From Paraburkholderia gardini (GTDB lineage: Bacteria > Pseudomonadota > Gammaproteobacteria > Burkholderiales > Burkholderiaceae), in contig NZ_CAJQYY010000037.1 in assembly GCF_907164575.1 (NCBI RefSeq), positions 1-46,484 on the forward strand: a DNA stretch of 46,484 bases, in the 5' to 3' direction. Positions 1 through 8,217 of this stretch are shown here, one piece after another (within the stretch, counting starts at the first letter, position 1; each line of letters begins with the position of its first letter). The notes beneath the pieces were generated by a model, which had not been told where the DNA came from, did not search any database, and saw only the letters and a program-made list of their open reading frames with translations. The position numbers and the translations under genes are program-made.

Positions 1-74
1 GCGGCGTTCCTGCCCGAATCTCGCGGGGGGGCATTTCAAACGCCGGGCCCGGCGTTTCGAGGAAATCATATTGA
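1..74 (+). other. possible 3' end of an upstream gene
   Basis: A frame open from the left edge ends at the TGA at 72-74, which overlaps the TTG start of the next gene (TTGA). Such overlaps are common inside operons, so an upstream gene may end here. The 23 residues visible are not enough to identify it. In relatives an RNA pyrophosphohydrolase gene often lies on this side, but that is recollection, not something the sequence shows. Confidence 0.3.
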
Positions 75-622
75 AAGCTTCTGTTTTCGCCGTGGCGTGT
101 CTCGCCACGGGTGCCTTGCTGGCTGGCTGCTCGAGCACGCCTTCCAACAAGGACGACAGCGCGTTTAAGTACCTGCTCGACCAGCCGGCCAACTGGGTTG
201 AAAACAAGGTCGACGAATTGCCGCCGCTGCCGCAACAAGCCAATCTGCTCCCGTTCGACGTGTCGCAGAATACGCCGCTGAAGTTTTTCCTGGACTCGAA
301 GTCGGTGAGCGTGGGCTCCGACGGAGTCGTGCGATATACCGTTGTGATCACGAGCCCGACCGGCGCGCGTAACGTGAATTACGAAGGCATCCGCTGCGAC
401 ACCTACGAATGGCGTCTGTATGCGGGTCTCGACGCTGACCACAATGCCTGGGACCGCACCGTTGCCAACGCGTTCACCCGCATCGAAAACGGCGAGCTGA
501 ATGCCTATCACGCGTCGCTCTATCAGGATTATTTCTGCGCGAACAAGATCCCGCTCGCTAACGCGAAACGGATTGTCGAAAACGTCCAGTTTCACCGGAC
601 ACAGAGCGTGCTGATCCGGTAA
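71..622 (+). CDS. CNP1-like family lipoprotein
   Basis: A 183-residue protein beginning with a lipoprotein signal: a hydrophobic stretch and the lipobox LLAGC at residues 16-20, so Cys20 should be lipidated and the protein anchored in the envelope. The mature part resembles the CNP1-like family (cryptic neisserial protein 1), whose function is unknown. Two cysteines, in GIRCDTY and DYFCANK, could form a disulfide. The start is TTG at 71 with a GAGG ribosome binding site about 8 bases upstream. It converges with proB, and a hairpin with a T-run at 738-772 probably ends its transcript. The family call is moderately sure; the lipoprotein nature is very likely. Confidence 0.8.
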   Translation: MKASVFAVACLATGALLAGCSSTPSNKDDSAFKYLLDQPANWVENKVDELPPLPQQANLLPFDVSQNTPLKFFLDSKSVSVGSDGVVRYTVVITSPTGARNVNYEGIRCDTYEWRLYAGLDADHNAWDRTVANAFTRIENGELNAYHASLYQDYFCANKIPLANAKRIVENVQFHRTQSVLIR

Positions 623-737
623 GCGTCAATTAGCGCTTCGGTGTGATGTTCGATGGTTGAGAACCGTGCGCCGACGGTTAAATGCCGGGCTGACTGACAT
701 TGCTGCGTGTGTCGGGATAGTGAGCTGGAGATGAATG

Positions 738-772
738 AAAAAGCCTTTCCCGGAAATGGGATCGGCTTTTTT
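738..772 (+). terminator. Rho-independent terminator between CNP1-like gene and proB
   Basis: Eight bases AAAAAGCC pair with GGCTTTTT around an inner CCC/GGG stem, followed by a run of six T on the + strand. The A-run on the other side makes it potentially bidirectional, so it can also end the minus-strand proB transcript. It lies in the 282-base convergent gap 623-904, where I see no gene. Confidence 0.75.
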
Positions 773-904
773 CCGCGTGGGCAAAATGTCCCTGGCGAAC
801 AAGGCGATCCGGTTCACGCTCATGCGTGAGCGCCGGAAAGGACGCGCCACGCCTGGCCTGTTCGCGATCAGGTGCGTTTGTTTCGGCGCCCTTCGGACAA
901 CCCG

Positions 905-2023
905 TTAAACCAGCACCAGGTTGTCCCGGTGGATCAACTCCGGTTCGAGCATGTATCCGAGCACCGACTCGATATCGGTGCTGGTACGTCGCTGGATCAG
1001 CTTTGCTTCCGTGCTGCTGTAGTTAGTCAGGCCTCGCGCAACCTCGCGACCCGTGGCGTTCAGACACGCGATGACCTCACCGCGCGCAAACACGCCCTGC
1101 ACGCCCACGACGCCAATCGGCAGAAGGCTCTTGCCACCTGCGGTCAGCTTCTCGACTGCACCATCGTCGATGACGACGTGACCGCGAACCTGCAAATGGT
1201 CCGCCATCCACTGTTTGCGCGCGGCGATTCGCGCCGTACGCGCGACCAACTGCGTGCCGATTGCCTCGCCCGAAGCGAGCCGCACGAGAACGTCCGGTTC
1301 GCGTCCGCTCGCGATGATCGTGTTCGCGCCGCTGTGCGACGCGCGCTTCGCGGCAAGAATCTTGGTCAGCATACCGCCGCGGCCAATACTCGAACCCGCG
1401 CCGCCCGCCATGGCCTCGAGTTCCGGCGCACCGGCGTCGGCCTGCTCGACGAGTTTTGCCGCCGGATCCTTACGTGGATCCGCCGTGTAAAGACCCTGCT
1501 GGTCGGTCAGGATCACCAGCGCATCGCCTTCGATGAGGTTCGCGACCAGCGCGCCTAGCGTGTCGTTATCGCCAAACTTGATTTCGTCGGTGATGACCGT
1601 GTCGTTCTCGTTGATGATCGGCACGACGCCAAGCCGAAGGAGCGTCAGCAACGTCGAGCGCGCGTTCAGATAGCGTTCGCGATCGGCCAGATCGGCATGC
1701 GTGAGCAAAATCTGCGCAGTGCGAATCGCGTGCTCGGCAAAACGGCTTTCGTACACCTGCGCGAGCCCCATTTGACCGACCGCCGCAGCCGCCTGCAATT
1801 CGTCGATCTCGCGCGGGCGCTTCGTCCAGCCGAGCCGCTGCATACCCTCGGCGATCGCGCCCGAACTGACGAGGACAACTTCCTTGCCCTGCTCCCGCAA
1901 TGCTGCAATCTGGGCCGCCCAACGGCCGATCGCTGCATGATCGAGCCCACGTCCGTCGTTTGTAACGAGACTCGAACCGACTTTCACTACCAGGCGCCTG
2001 GAATCGGCGATGACGGAACGCAT
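905..2023 (-). CDS. proB: glutamate 5-kinase (ProB)
   Basis: ProB phosphorylates L-glutamate to gamma-glutamyl phosphate, the first step of proline synthesis, in the cytoplasm. The 372-residue product has the amino-acid-kinase fold: KVGSS near residue 14, an SSGAI segment, and the INEND motif that binds glutamate. A C-terminal PUA domain begins at about residue 275, the same architecture as the E. coli enzyme. The ATG at 2023 was chosen because GGGAGA stands about nine bases upstream. An in-frame ATG 18 codons earlier would add a tail not usual in the family. It follows obgE on the same strand after 84 bases with no terminator seen, so co-transcription is likely. proA is not in the window. 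Confidence 0.97.
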   Translation of the reverse strand: MRSVIADSRRLVVKVGSSLVTNDGRGLDHAAIGRWAAQIAALREQGKEVVLVSSGAIAEGMQRLGWTKRPREIDELQAAAAVGQMGLAQVYESRFAEHAIRTAQILLTHADLADRERYLNARSTLLTLLRLGVVPIINENDTVITDEIKFGDNDTLGALVANLIEGDALVILTDQQGLYTADPRKDPAAKLVEQADAGAPELEAMAGGAGSSIGRGGMLTKILAAKRASHSGANTIIASGREPDVLVRLASGEAIGTQLVARTARIAARKQWMADHLQVRGHVVIDDGAVEKLTAGGKSLLPIGVVGVQGVFARGEVIACLNATGREVARGLTNYSSTEAKLIQRRTSTDIESVLGYMLEPELIHRDNLVLV

Positions 2024-2107
2024 TGTGCGCGATCTCCCAAGAGAATGCGTGATACCTGCCTGCACGCCCGATCTCATGGAGTGTGCAGGCCTTGAAGCGA
2101 CGGGCGG

Positions 2108-3223
2108 TTATTCCTGCGGCTGGACGGATTCGGCGCCGCCTTCACCCTCCGGCTTTTCACGAAAACGGACGTCGGCGGCCAGATCTTCGGCTTCGGCAGC
2201 GCGCTGGGCGTCGGAGTGAGCCGCGATATGGTCGTAGATGGCGTAAATCAGACTCTCGCAACCCTGACCGGTGAGCGCCGAAATTTCGTAGACCGGGCCA
2301 CTCCATTCGTAGCGCTTCAGGAAATCGGCGACCCGCTCCGCGCGCTCTTCGTCCGGCACCATGTCGAGCTTGTTGAGCACGAGCCAGCGCGGTTTGTCGT
2401 AGAGCAACTCGTCGTATTTGCGGAGTTCGTTGACAATCGCTCGCGCCTCGACAACGGGATCGACCGCGTCGTCAAACGGTGCGAGGTCGACGATATGGAG
2501 CAACAGCCCCGTGCGTTGCAGATGTCGCAGAAACTGATGGCCGAGGCCCGCGCCTTCCGCTGCGCCTTCGATCAGGCCGGGAATATCGGCAATGACGAAA
2601 CTGCGGCTTGGTCCGACACGCACGACACCCAGATTCGGCGCCAGCGTCGTGAATGGATAGTCGGCGATCTTCGGCTTCGCATTCGACACCGACGAGATAA
2701 ACGTCGACTTGCCGGCGTTCGGCATGCCGAGCAGACCGACGTCCGCCAGCACCTTCAATTCCAGACGCACCATGCGACGCTCGCCGGGCTTGCCGTCTGT
2801 CTTCTGACGCGGCGCGCGGTTCGTGCTCGACTTGAAATGGAGGTTGCCCAGCCCGCCCGAACCGCCGGCGGCGATCTGAACCGACTGGTTGTGTTCGGTG
2901 AGGTCGGCGATCAGCTCGCCCGTTTCCATATCGAGAATCGTCGTGCCGACCGGCATGCGCAACGTAATATCGTCGCCGCCCTTGCCGTAGCAGTCTGCTC
3001 CACGGCCGTTTTCGCCGTTGCGCGCCTGGTGCTTCTTTGCGTAGCGGTAGTCGATCAGCGTGTTGATGTTGCGGTCCGCAACTGCATACACGCTACCGCC
3101 ACGGCCACCGTCGCCACCGTCCGGGCCACCGAATGGGACAAACTTCTCGCGGCGCATCGACGCGCTGCCATCCCCTCCGTCGCCGGCGATGACTTCAATC
3201 CTCGCTTCGTCAATGAACTTCAT
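2108..3223 (-). CDS. obgE: Obg-family GTPase ObgE/CgtA
   Basis: A GTPase associated with the 50S ribosomal subunit, acting in ribosome maturation and growth control. The 371-residue protein starts with the glycine-rich Obg fold (about residues 1-158), then the G domain with P-loop GMPNAGKS (166-173), DIPG (213-216), NKLD (284-287) and SAL (315-317). A short acidic tail follows from about 340. The ATG has GGAG seven bases upstream. It lies downstream of rplU-rpmA, a widely conserved order, but a strong terminator at 3316-3350 separates it from rpmA, so it probably has its own promoter in 3224-3310. No convincing -35/-10 pair is visible there. Confidence 0.97.
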   Translation of the reverse strand: MKFIDEARIEVIAGDGGDGSASMRREKFVPFGGPDGGDGGRGGSVYAVADRNINTLIDYRYAKKHQARNGENGRGADCYGKGGDDITLRMPVGTTILDMETGELIADLTEHNQSVQIAAGGSGGLGNLHFKSSTNRAPRQKTDGKPGERRMVRLELKVLADVGLLGMPNAGKSTFISSVSNAKPKIADYPFTTLAPNLGVVRVGPSRSFVIADIPGLIEGAAEGAGLGHQFLRHLQRTGLLLHIVDLAPFDDAVDPVVEARAIVNELRKYDELLYDKPRWLVLNKLDMVPDEERAERVADFLKRYEWSGPVYEISALTGQGCESLIYAIYDHIAAHSDAQRAAEAEDLAADVRFREKPEGEGGAESVQPQE

Positions 3224-3315
3224 GAGTCACTCCGTCCCGTGTTTAATGCCATTTTGCCGCGACTGTCGCGCGTTGACCAATCGTCCGGATGGCCAATACT
3301 TGCGCACGCGGCAAT

Positions 3316-3350
3316 AAAAAAAGCCCCGCTAACTTCGCGGGGCCTTTGTT
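3316..3350 (-). terminator. Rho-independent terminator after rpmA
   Basis: Read on the minus strand, GGCCCCGC, a short loop and GCGGGGC are followed by seven T. This is a textbook intrinsic terminator placed about 35 bases after the rpmA stop codon, ending the rplU-rpmA message before obgE. Confidence 0.9.
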
Positions 3351-3379
3351 CCGGTCCTGAAGCCCGTGCCTGAATAAAC

Positions 3380-3643
3380 TCAGGCTGCTGCCGGGACTAC
3401 GTTGACCAGATGCTTCCTGTCGGCGCCTTTCGTCGTGAACTTGACGTGGCCGTCCGTCAGCGCGAACAAGGTGTGATCCTTGCCGATACCGACGTTTTCA
3501 CCCGGGTGCATACGCGTGCCGCGTTGACGCACGATGATGCCGCCAGCGTTGATGGCCTGACCGCCGTACACTTTCACGCCAAGTCGTTTCGACTCGGAGT
3601 CGCGGCCGTTCCGGGACGATCCGCCTGCCTTTTTGTGTGCCAT
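3380..3643 (-). CDS. rpmA: 50S ribosomal protein L27
   Basis: An 87-residue basic protein beginning MAHKKAGGSSRNGRDS, the L27 N-terminus that reaches the peptidyl transferase centre, followed by the conserved VKVYGGQ and RQRGT segments. The length is normal for the family. The start has a strong AAGGAG ribosome binding site. It follows rplU by 24 bases as a two-gene ribosomal operon. No N-terminal extension of the Firmicutes type, which needs protease processing, is present. Confidence 0.98.
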   Translation of the reverse strand: MAHKKAGGSSRNGRDSESKRLGVKVYGGQAINAGGIIVRQRGTRMHPGENVGIGKDHTLFALTDGHVKFTTKGADRKHLVNVVPAAA

Positions 3644-3667
3644 TTGTTAGCTCCTTGACCGTTGCGC

Positions 3668-3979
3668 TTACGCGTTGATCGCGTCGATGCGCAGTTCGGT
3701 GTAGTTCTGGCGGTGGCCGCCATGCTTCTGGTAGTGCTTCCGGCGACGCATCTTGAAGATGGTCACTTTTGCGTGACGACCTTGAGATACGACGGTAGCC
3801 TTGACGGAAGCCCCACTGACCAGCGGCGTACCGAACTTAATCGATTCGCCTTCGCCCACTGCGAGAACCTGGTCGAGCGTGATTTCAGCGTCAATGTCTG
3901 CCGGTATCTGTTCTACTTTAAGTTTTTCGCCGACAGCAACCTTATACTGCTTGCCACCGGTTTTTATGACCGCGTACAT
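3668..3979 (-). CDS. rplU: 50S ribosomal protein L21
   Basis: A 103-residue protein starting MYAVIKTGGKQYKV and carrying the C-terminal KMRRRKHYQKHGGHRQ segment, both typical of L21, which binds 23S rRNA in the large subunit. The frame is open far upstream, but the ATG at 3979 is the family start and has GAGG eight bases before it. A near-consensus sigma-70 promoter lies at 4034-4062, giving a leader of about 48 bases. It forms an operon with rpmA. Confidence 0.98.
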   Translation of the reverse strand: MYAVIKTGGKQYKVAVGEKLKVEQIPADIDAEITLDQVLAVGEGESIKFGTPLVSGASVKATVVSQGRHAKVTIFKMRRRKHYQKHGGHRQNYTELRIDAINA

Positions 3980-4033
3980 TGAGAACCTCACTCTGTATTC
4001 ATTTTCCCCACGCACCACGCGCGGAAACCCGTG

Positions 4034-4062
4034 ATTATACATAGAGTTAGCTGCGCGGTCAA
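4034..4062 (-). promoter_or_regulatory. sigma-70 promoter of rplU-rpmA
   Basis: On the minus strand TTGACC (4057-4062) is separated by exactly 17 bases from a perfect TATAAT (4034-4039). Transcription would start near 4027. This is the strongest promoter match in the window, as expected for ribosomal protein genes. Confidence 0.85.
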
Positions 4063-4161
4063 AAGCAGTTGACATCCCGCGGGAAGGCCGCCGGCCCTGG
4101 CCGGATGGCCATTCCTGCAGCGATCTCGCAGGCTGCGGCGCGGAATAGCCGCGATTCGCCT

Positions 4162-4167
4162 TATAAT
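4162..4167 (+). promoter_or_regulatory. -10 element of a possible ispB promoter
   Basis: A perfect TATAAT 27 bases before the ispB ATG, with no recognisable -35 box at 16-18 bases. If used, the leader would be only about 20 bases and would contain no Shine-Dalgarno sequence. Confidence 0.45.
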
Positions 4168-4193
4168 TCGCGGCACTACCCCTTTTCGCCATC

Positions 4194-5186
4194 ATGTCGT
4201 CGACTGCCACCCCCTCCCCCAACGCCGCCAGCCTCCTCGCTCCGATCGCCGAAGACATGCAGCAGGTGAATCGCGTTATCCGGCATCGTCTGGCGTCGGA
4301 GGTAATGCTGATCAACCAGATCTCCGAGTACATCATCAGTGCCGGCGGGAAGCGCCTGCGTCCGGCGCTGCTGCTGCTCGTGGCCGGCGCGCTGGGCGAA
4401 ACCACGGGGTACCGGCACGAACTGGCGGCGGTCGTGGAGTTCATCCATACGGCCACCCTGCTGCATGACGACGTGGTCGACGAATCGGACCTGCGCCGCG
4501 GCCGGCAGACCGCGAATGCGCTGTTCGGCAACGCGGCGAGCGTGCTGGTCGGCGATTTCCTGTATTCGCGCTCGTTCCAGATGATGGTTGGCGTCGGCAA
4601 GATGCGCGTGATGGAAATCCTTTCCGAGGCGACGAACATCATCTCCGAAGGTGAGGTCCTGCAGCTTCTGAACATGCACGACGCCGACGTCGACGAAGCC
4701 CGCTACATGCAGGTGATCCGCTACAAAACAGCGAAGCTCTTCGAGGCGGCCGCACAGCTGGGCGCAGTGCTCGCTGGCGCGGATGCGACGATCGAATCGG
4801 CAGCGGCGGAATTCGGTCGCCGTATCGGCACGGCCTTTCAGATCATGGACGACTGGCTCGACTACACGGGCACCGCGGAATCGATGGGCAAGAACGCCGG
4901 CGACGATCTGCGCGAGGGAAAGCCGACGCTGCCGCTCATCTATCTGATCGAGCGCGGCACGCCCGAACAGTCGGCGCTCGCACGCGAAGCCATCGAGCAG
5001 GGCGGCACCGATCGTTTCGAGACCATTTTCGAGGCGATCACGCGCTCAGGCGCACTGGATCACACGCTCGAGTGCGCCAGGCAGGAGGCGCAGGCGGCCG
5101 CAGCGGCAATTTCTTCGTTCCCGGATTCCATTTACAAAGAAAGCCTGCTAGAATTATGTTCTTACTCGACGGCAAGACAGTCTTGA
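4194..5186 (+). CDS. ispB: octaprenyl diphosphate synthase
   Basis: A trans-prenyltransferase that elongates farnesyl diphosphate with isopentenyl diphosphate to make the ubiquinone side chain. The 330-residue protein carries GGKRLRP (51-57), the first aspartate-rich motif HDDVVD (91-96) followed by the RRGR segment, and the second DDWLD (219-223). The small residues just before the first motif fit a long-chain (C40) rather than farnesyl synthase, but exact chain length cannot be read with certainty. It starts divergently from rplU. No ribosome binding site is visible before the ATG, and the leader appears very short. tRNA-Pro follows 40 bases downstream. Confidence 0.93.
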   Translation: MSSTATPSPNAASLLAPIAEDMQQVNRVIRHRLASEVMLINQISEYIISAGGKRLRPALLLLVAGALGETTGYRHELAAVVEFIHTATLLHDDVVDESDLRRGRQTANALFGNAASVLVGDFLYSRSFQMMVGVGKMRVMEILSEATNIISEGEVLQLLNMHDADVDEARYMQVIRYKTAKLFEAAAQLGAVLAGADATIESAAAEFGRRIGTAFQIMDDWLDYTGTAESMGKNAGDDLREGKPTLPLIYLIERGTPEQSALAREAIEQGGTDRFETIFEAITRSGALDHTLECARQEAQAAAAAISSFPDSIYKESLLELCSYSTARQS

Positions 5187-5209
5187 ACGAGACTGAAAAG
5201 CAGTAATAG
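5183..5209 (+). promoter_or_regulatory. possible promoter for tRNA-Pro
   Basis: TTGAAC at 5183-5188 and TAATAG at 5204-5209 are separated by 15 bases, slightly short, and overlap the ispB stop. A start near 5216 would precede the tRNA by about ten bases. The match is weak. Confidence 0.3.
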
Positions 5210-5226
5210 TCCAAGTAAGGCCAATT

Positions 5227-5303
5227 CGGGGTGTAGCTTAGCCTGGTAGAGCGCTACGTTCGGGACGTAGAGGCCGGAGGTTCGAATCCTCTCACCCCGA
5301 CCA
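5227..5303 (+). tRNA. tRNA-Pro (anticodon CGG)
   Basis: A 77-base cloverleaf can be folded by eye. The acceptor stem CGGGGTG pairs with CACCCCG, the D arm follows, the anticodon stem CTACG/CGTAG encloses loop TTCGGGA with anticodon CGG and G37, and the T arm is GGAGG-TTCGAAT-CCTCT. CCA is encoded at 5301-5303. It reads CCG proline codons, which are frequent in this GC-rich genome. An intrinsic terminator follows directly. Confidence 0.97.
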
Positions 5304-5310
5304 GAATCTG

Positions 5311-5340
5311 AAAAAACCGCGCAAATGCGCGGTTTTTTTT
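5311..5340 (+). terminator. Rho-independent terminator after tRNA-Pro
   Basis: CCGCGCA and TGCGCGG form a tight hairpin followed by eight T. A six-A run precedes it, so it could work in both directions. It starts eight bases after the tRNA 3' end. Confidence 0.9.
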
Positions 5341-5412
5341 CGCCTGCAGGTTCCCAGCCCCGAATGCACGGATCTTATGCCATCCGGCCAGGCGGGCATC
5401 GGCGGCACCCTC

Positions 5413-5421
5413 TGCTATATT
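5413..5421 (+). promoter_or_regulatory. possible extended -10 promoter of the CorC-type gene
   Basis: TGC directly before TATATT (5416-5421) forms an extended -10 element with no clear -35. It lies about 38 bases before the GTG start and after the tRNA terminator, so the gene needs a promoter in this gap. Confidence 0.45.
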
Positions 5422-5458
5422 TCCCTCCATCCCCCTTTTTTCCTCTACTTCGCGACGC

Positions 5459-6763
5459 GTGGACCAAATTCCCTTATGGGCGCAAATCAGCGCCGTCTTT
5501 GTACTGCTCATCTGCTCCAGTTTCTTTTCCATTTCCGAAACGGCGATGATGGCGCTGAACCGTCACCGGTTGAAGCATCTCGCCACACAGGGCACACTGG
5601 GCGCGAAAACCACGCAAATGCTGCTCACGCATACGGACCAGCTGCTGAGCGTGATCCTGATCGGCAACAACCTGCTGAACACGATTATTCCCGTACTGAC
5701 GACGTCCATCGCGCTGCACACGTTCGGGCATGACAATGTGGTGCTGTCGGTTGCAACCGGCATCGTCGCGTTTCTGATCATCGTATTCGCCGAAATCACG
5801 CCGAAGATTGTCGGCGCGACGTTTCCGGAAAAAATCGCGCTGCCCGCAAGCCTGCTGATCGCGCCGATGATGCGCGTCGCGCGGCCGCTGGTGTGGTTCG
5901 TCAATCTCTTTGCGAACGGCATCCTGGGCCTGTTGCACATCAATACCAAAGGCGGACGCGACCAGCGTCTATCCACGGAGGAACTGCGTGCCATCGTGCT
6001 CGAATCCGGCAGTTTCATGCCGACCAAGCACCGCAGCATCCTGCTCAACCTGTTCGACCTCGAAAACATTTCCGTCGATGACGTGATGATTCCGCGTCGC
6101 CGGATCGAAGCGCTCGACTTCGATGCACCGTTCGACCAGATCCTGCATCAGCTCGAAACCTGCTATCACAACAAGCTGATCGTGTATCAAGGCGATATCG
6201 ACCGGGTGCTTGGGGTGCTGCATGTCAGAAAAACGCTCTCCGCGCTCCACAACCAGGAACTGGAACGCGAGACGCTGCGCGAACTGCTCGCGGAGCCGTA
6301 CTTCGTGCCAACCGGCACGCCAGTGTTCCAGCAGCTTCAATATTTTCAGGAGAGTCGCCAGCGCACGGCACTCGTCGTCAACGAATACGGCGAGCTCGAA
6401 GGCCTCGTGACGCCCGAAGACATCATCGAAGAGCTGATCGGTGAATTCACGACCTCCATTCCGCGAAGCGCCAGTTCACGCGGCGGCTGGGACGACAACG
6501 GCGAATGCATCGTCACCGGCGGCATGCCGCTGCGGGAACTGAACCGCTGGCTGCAACTCGCACTGCCCACTGACGGACCGAAAACGCTCAACGGCCTGAT
6601 CCTCGAAATGCTCGAAGAGATCCCCGAAGGCGACGTATGCGTTCGCATCGACGAGGTAAAACTGGAAGTGTTGCGAAGCGACGATCAGGCGATTCGCACG
6701 GTCAAGATCTTCCGTCCGCCTGCCCGCACGGGCACGAAACTCAAGAAGGCCGCTCGAGACTAG
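5459..6763 (+). CDS. HlyC/CorC (CNNM) family membrane protein
   Basis: A 434-residue protein with the architecture of the CorC/HlyC family: an N-terminal DUF21/CNNM membrane domain (about residues 1-190, several hydrophobic helices, with ETAMMALN and FAEITPK segments), a CBS pair (about 200-330, containing LVVNEYGELEGLVTPEDI), and a C-terminal CorC_HlyC domain (about 350-425). It resembles E. coli YfjD. Members are linked to magnesium or cobalt efflux and resistance, but the substrate here is inference. The start is GTG at 5459. It stands alone between the tRNA and the pil genes, 83 bases before pilB. Confidence 0.9.
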   Translation: MDQIPLWAQISAVFVLLICSSFFSISETAMMALNRHRLKHLATQGTLGAKTTQMLLTHTDQLLSVILIGNNLLNTIIPVLTTSIALHTFGHDNVVLSVATGIVAFLIIVFAEITPKIVGATFPEKIALPASLLIAPMMRVARPLVWFVNLFANGILGLLHINTKGGRDQRLSTEELRAIVLESGSFMPTKHRSILLNLFDLENISVDDVMIPRRRIEALDFDAPFDQILHQLETCYHNKLIVYQGDIDRVLGVLHVRKTLSALHNQELERETLRELLAEPYFVPTGTPVFQQLQYFQESRQRTALVVNEYGELEGLVTPEDIIEELIGEFTTSIPRSASSRGGWDDNGECIVTGGMPLRELNRWLQLALPTDGPKTLNGLILEMLEEIPEGDVCVRIDEVKLEVLRSDDQAIRTVKIFRPPARTGTKLKKAARD

Positions 6764-6846
6764 CCATCCGGCCGAGTGGTGCGCAAGACCGGCTGCAACG
6801 ATGATGAAGTTATCGCGTTCCGCAGGCGGCCTCAGGCCGGATTTCG

Positions 6847-8217
6847 ATGCACCCTCTCACTTCACACGCCACGCCTTCCGCAGCGCTGCGCACCGCCGGC
6901 CACGATGACGACGCTGCGCCGGTTCATGGTCAGTCCGCGCCTCGCATGGTCACGCCGTCTGCGTCGCGCGTGTTCAGTGGCGTCGGCACAACGCAGACCT
7001 CGATGCGTCTGCGCCACGACGCGGATGTTCCCGTCGATCCGGACTCCGACACCACGCCTGCGGTGCGACTACTCACCGATACGCTGGTTGAAGCCGCAAA
7101 CCGGAACGCATCCGATCTGCATATCGAGCCCGGTGAACATGACTGGCGCATCCGTCTGCGCGTCGATGGCGTGCTGCATGAGATCGCGCGTCCGCCCGCG
7201 CATCTGCGCGACGCGTTCATCACCCGTGTGAAGGTACTCGCCCGAATGGACATTGCCGAGCGGCGCATCCCGCAGGACGGTCGTCTGCGGCTCGCCGCAG
7301 CGGCCGGGCGCACGGAGGACTACCGCGTCAACTCACTGCCCACGCTGCACGGCGAAAAGCTCGTGCTGCGGCGTCTCGAAGCGCTACCGGCACAGCTTTC
7401 GCTCGACGCGCTCGGGCTCGACCACCTTCAGCGAGATGCCGTGGAAGCCGCGATTCGTGCGCCGCATGGGCTGATGCTCGTCACCGGGCCGACCGGCAGC
7501 GGCAAGACGCTCTCGCTGTACTGCTTCCTGCAAATGCTGAACGCTGAATCGCGCAATGTGTGCTCGGTCGAAGACCCGTCGGAAATCCAGATAGCTGGTG
7601 TCAACCAGGTCAGTATCCGCGAAAAGGCCGGACTCACGTTCGCCGTCGCCCTGCGTGCGTTCCTTCGCCAGGATCCGGACGTCATCATGGTCGGCGAAAT
7701 TCGTGACGAGGAAACGGCTGACGTCGCTGTCAAGGCCGCGCAAACCGGACACCTTGTGCTCTCGACGCTGCATACAAACGACGCACCGGCCGCTGTTGCC
7801 CGACTGATCGACATCGGTGTCGCGCCATACAACCTCGCGGCAGCGTTGCGCGTGGTAACAGCACAGCGTCTTGTAAGGCGGCTGTGTGTGGCATGTCGTG
7901 TACCGGCGAATGAATCAGCCGCCGCGCTTCGCGCGGCCGGCTTCTCCGACGCGCAACTCGACGGTTGGGAGCCGTATGCAGCAAAAGGCTGCCCCGCGTG
8001 CCACGGCGTGGGCTATGTCGGACGCATCGGCGTGCATCAGGTGATGCCGGTTTCGGACGCCACGCGCGAATTGATCGTCGCGCGGGCAGGCACGCTTGCG
8101 ATTGCGAAACAGGCCCAGGCCGAACGCGTCGGCTCGCTCCGCGAGGCGGCGCTGGCCCGGGTGCGGGACGGCACGACGAGTCTGGCCGAAGCGCTGGCCG
8201 CAACGGAGGTTGCATGA
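6847..8217 (+). CDS. pilB: PilB/GspE-type secretion ATPase, short form
   Basis: Cytoplasmic hexameric ATPase that would power pilus or pseudopilus extension. In the 456 residues I see the Asp box (DLHIEP, 90-95), Walker A GPTGSGKT (214-221), Walker B around DPDVIMVGEIRDEET (276-290), the His box GHLVLSTLHTND, and the zinc tetracysteine site C347, C350, C382, C385. Canonical PilB proteins are about 560-570 residues. The N-terminal T2SSE_N/MshEN domain is missing here and replaced by some 65 residues of low-complexity sequence. The start is uncertain (weak ribosome binding site; later Met at 34 and 53). Its stop overlaps the pilC start (ATGA), so the two are translationally coupled. Confidence 0.88.
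   Translation: MHPLTSHATPSAALRTAGHDDDAAPVHGQSAPRMVTPSASRVFSGVGTTQTSMRLRHDADVPVDPDSDTTPAVRLLTDTLVEAANRNASDLHIEPGEHDWRIRLRVDGVLHEIARPPAHLRDAFITRVKVLARMDIAERRIPQDGRLRLAAAAGRTEDYRVNSLPTLHGEKLVLRRLEALPAQLSLDALGLDHLQRDAVEAAIRAPHGLMLVTGPTGSGKTLSLYCFLQMLNAESRNVCSVEDPSEIQIAGVNQVSIREKAGLTFAVALRAFLRQDPDVIMVGEIRDEETADVAVKAAQTGHLVLSTLHTNDAPAAVARLIDIGVAPYNLAAALRVVTAQRLVRRLCVACRVPANESAAALRAAGFSDAQLDGWEPYAAKGCPACHGVGYVGRIGVHQVMPVSDATRELIVARAGTLAIAKQAQAERVGSLREAALARVRDGTTSLAEALAATEVA

Noticed and set aside
4069..4074. Perfect TTGACA on the + strand before ispB
   Set aside because: There is no -10-like sequence 15-19 bases downstream; that stretch is GC-rich.
3980..4675. N-terminal extension of rplU to 335 codons
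   Set aside because: The extra frame is antisense to ispB. L21 is normally about 103 residues, and a promoter at 4034-4062 would lie inside the extension.
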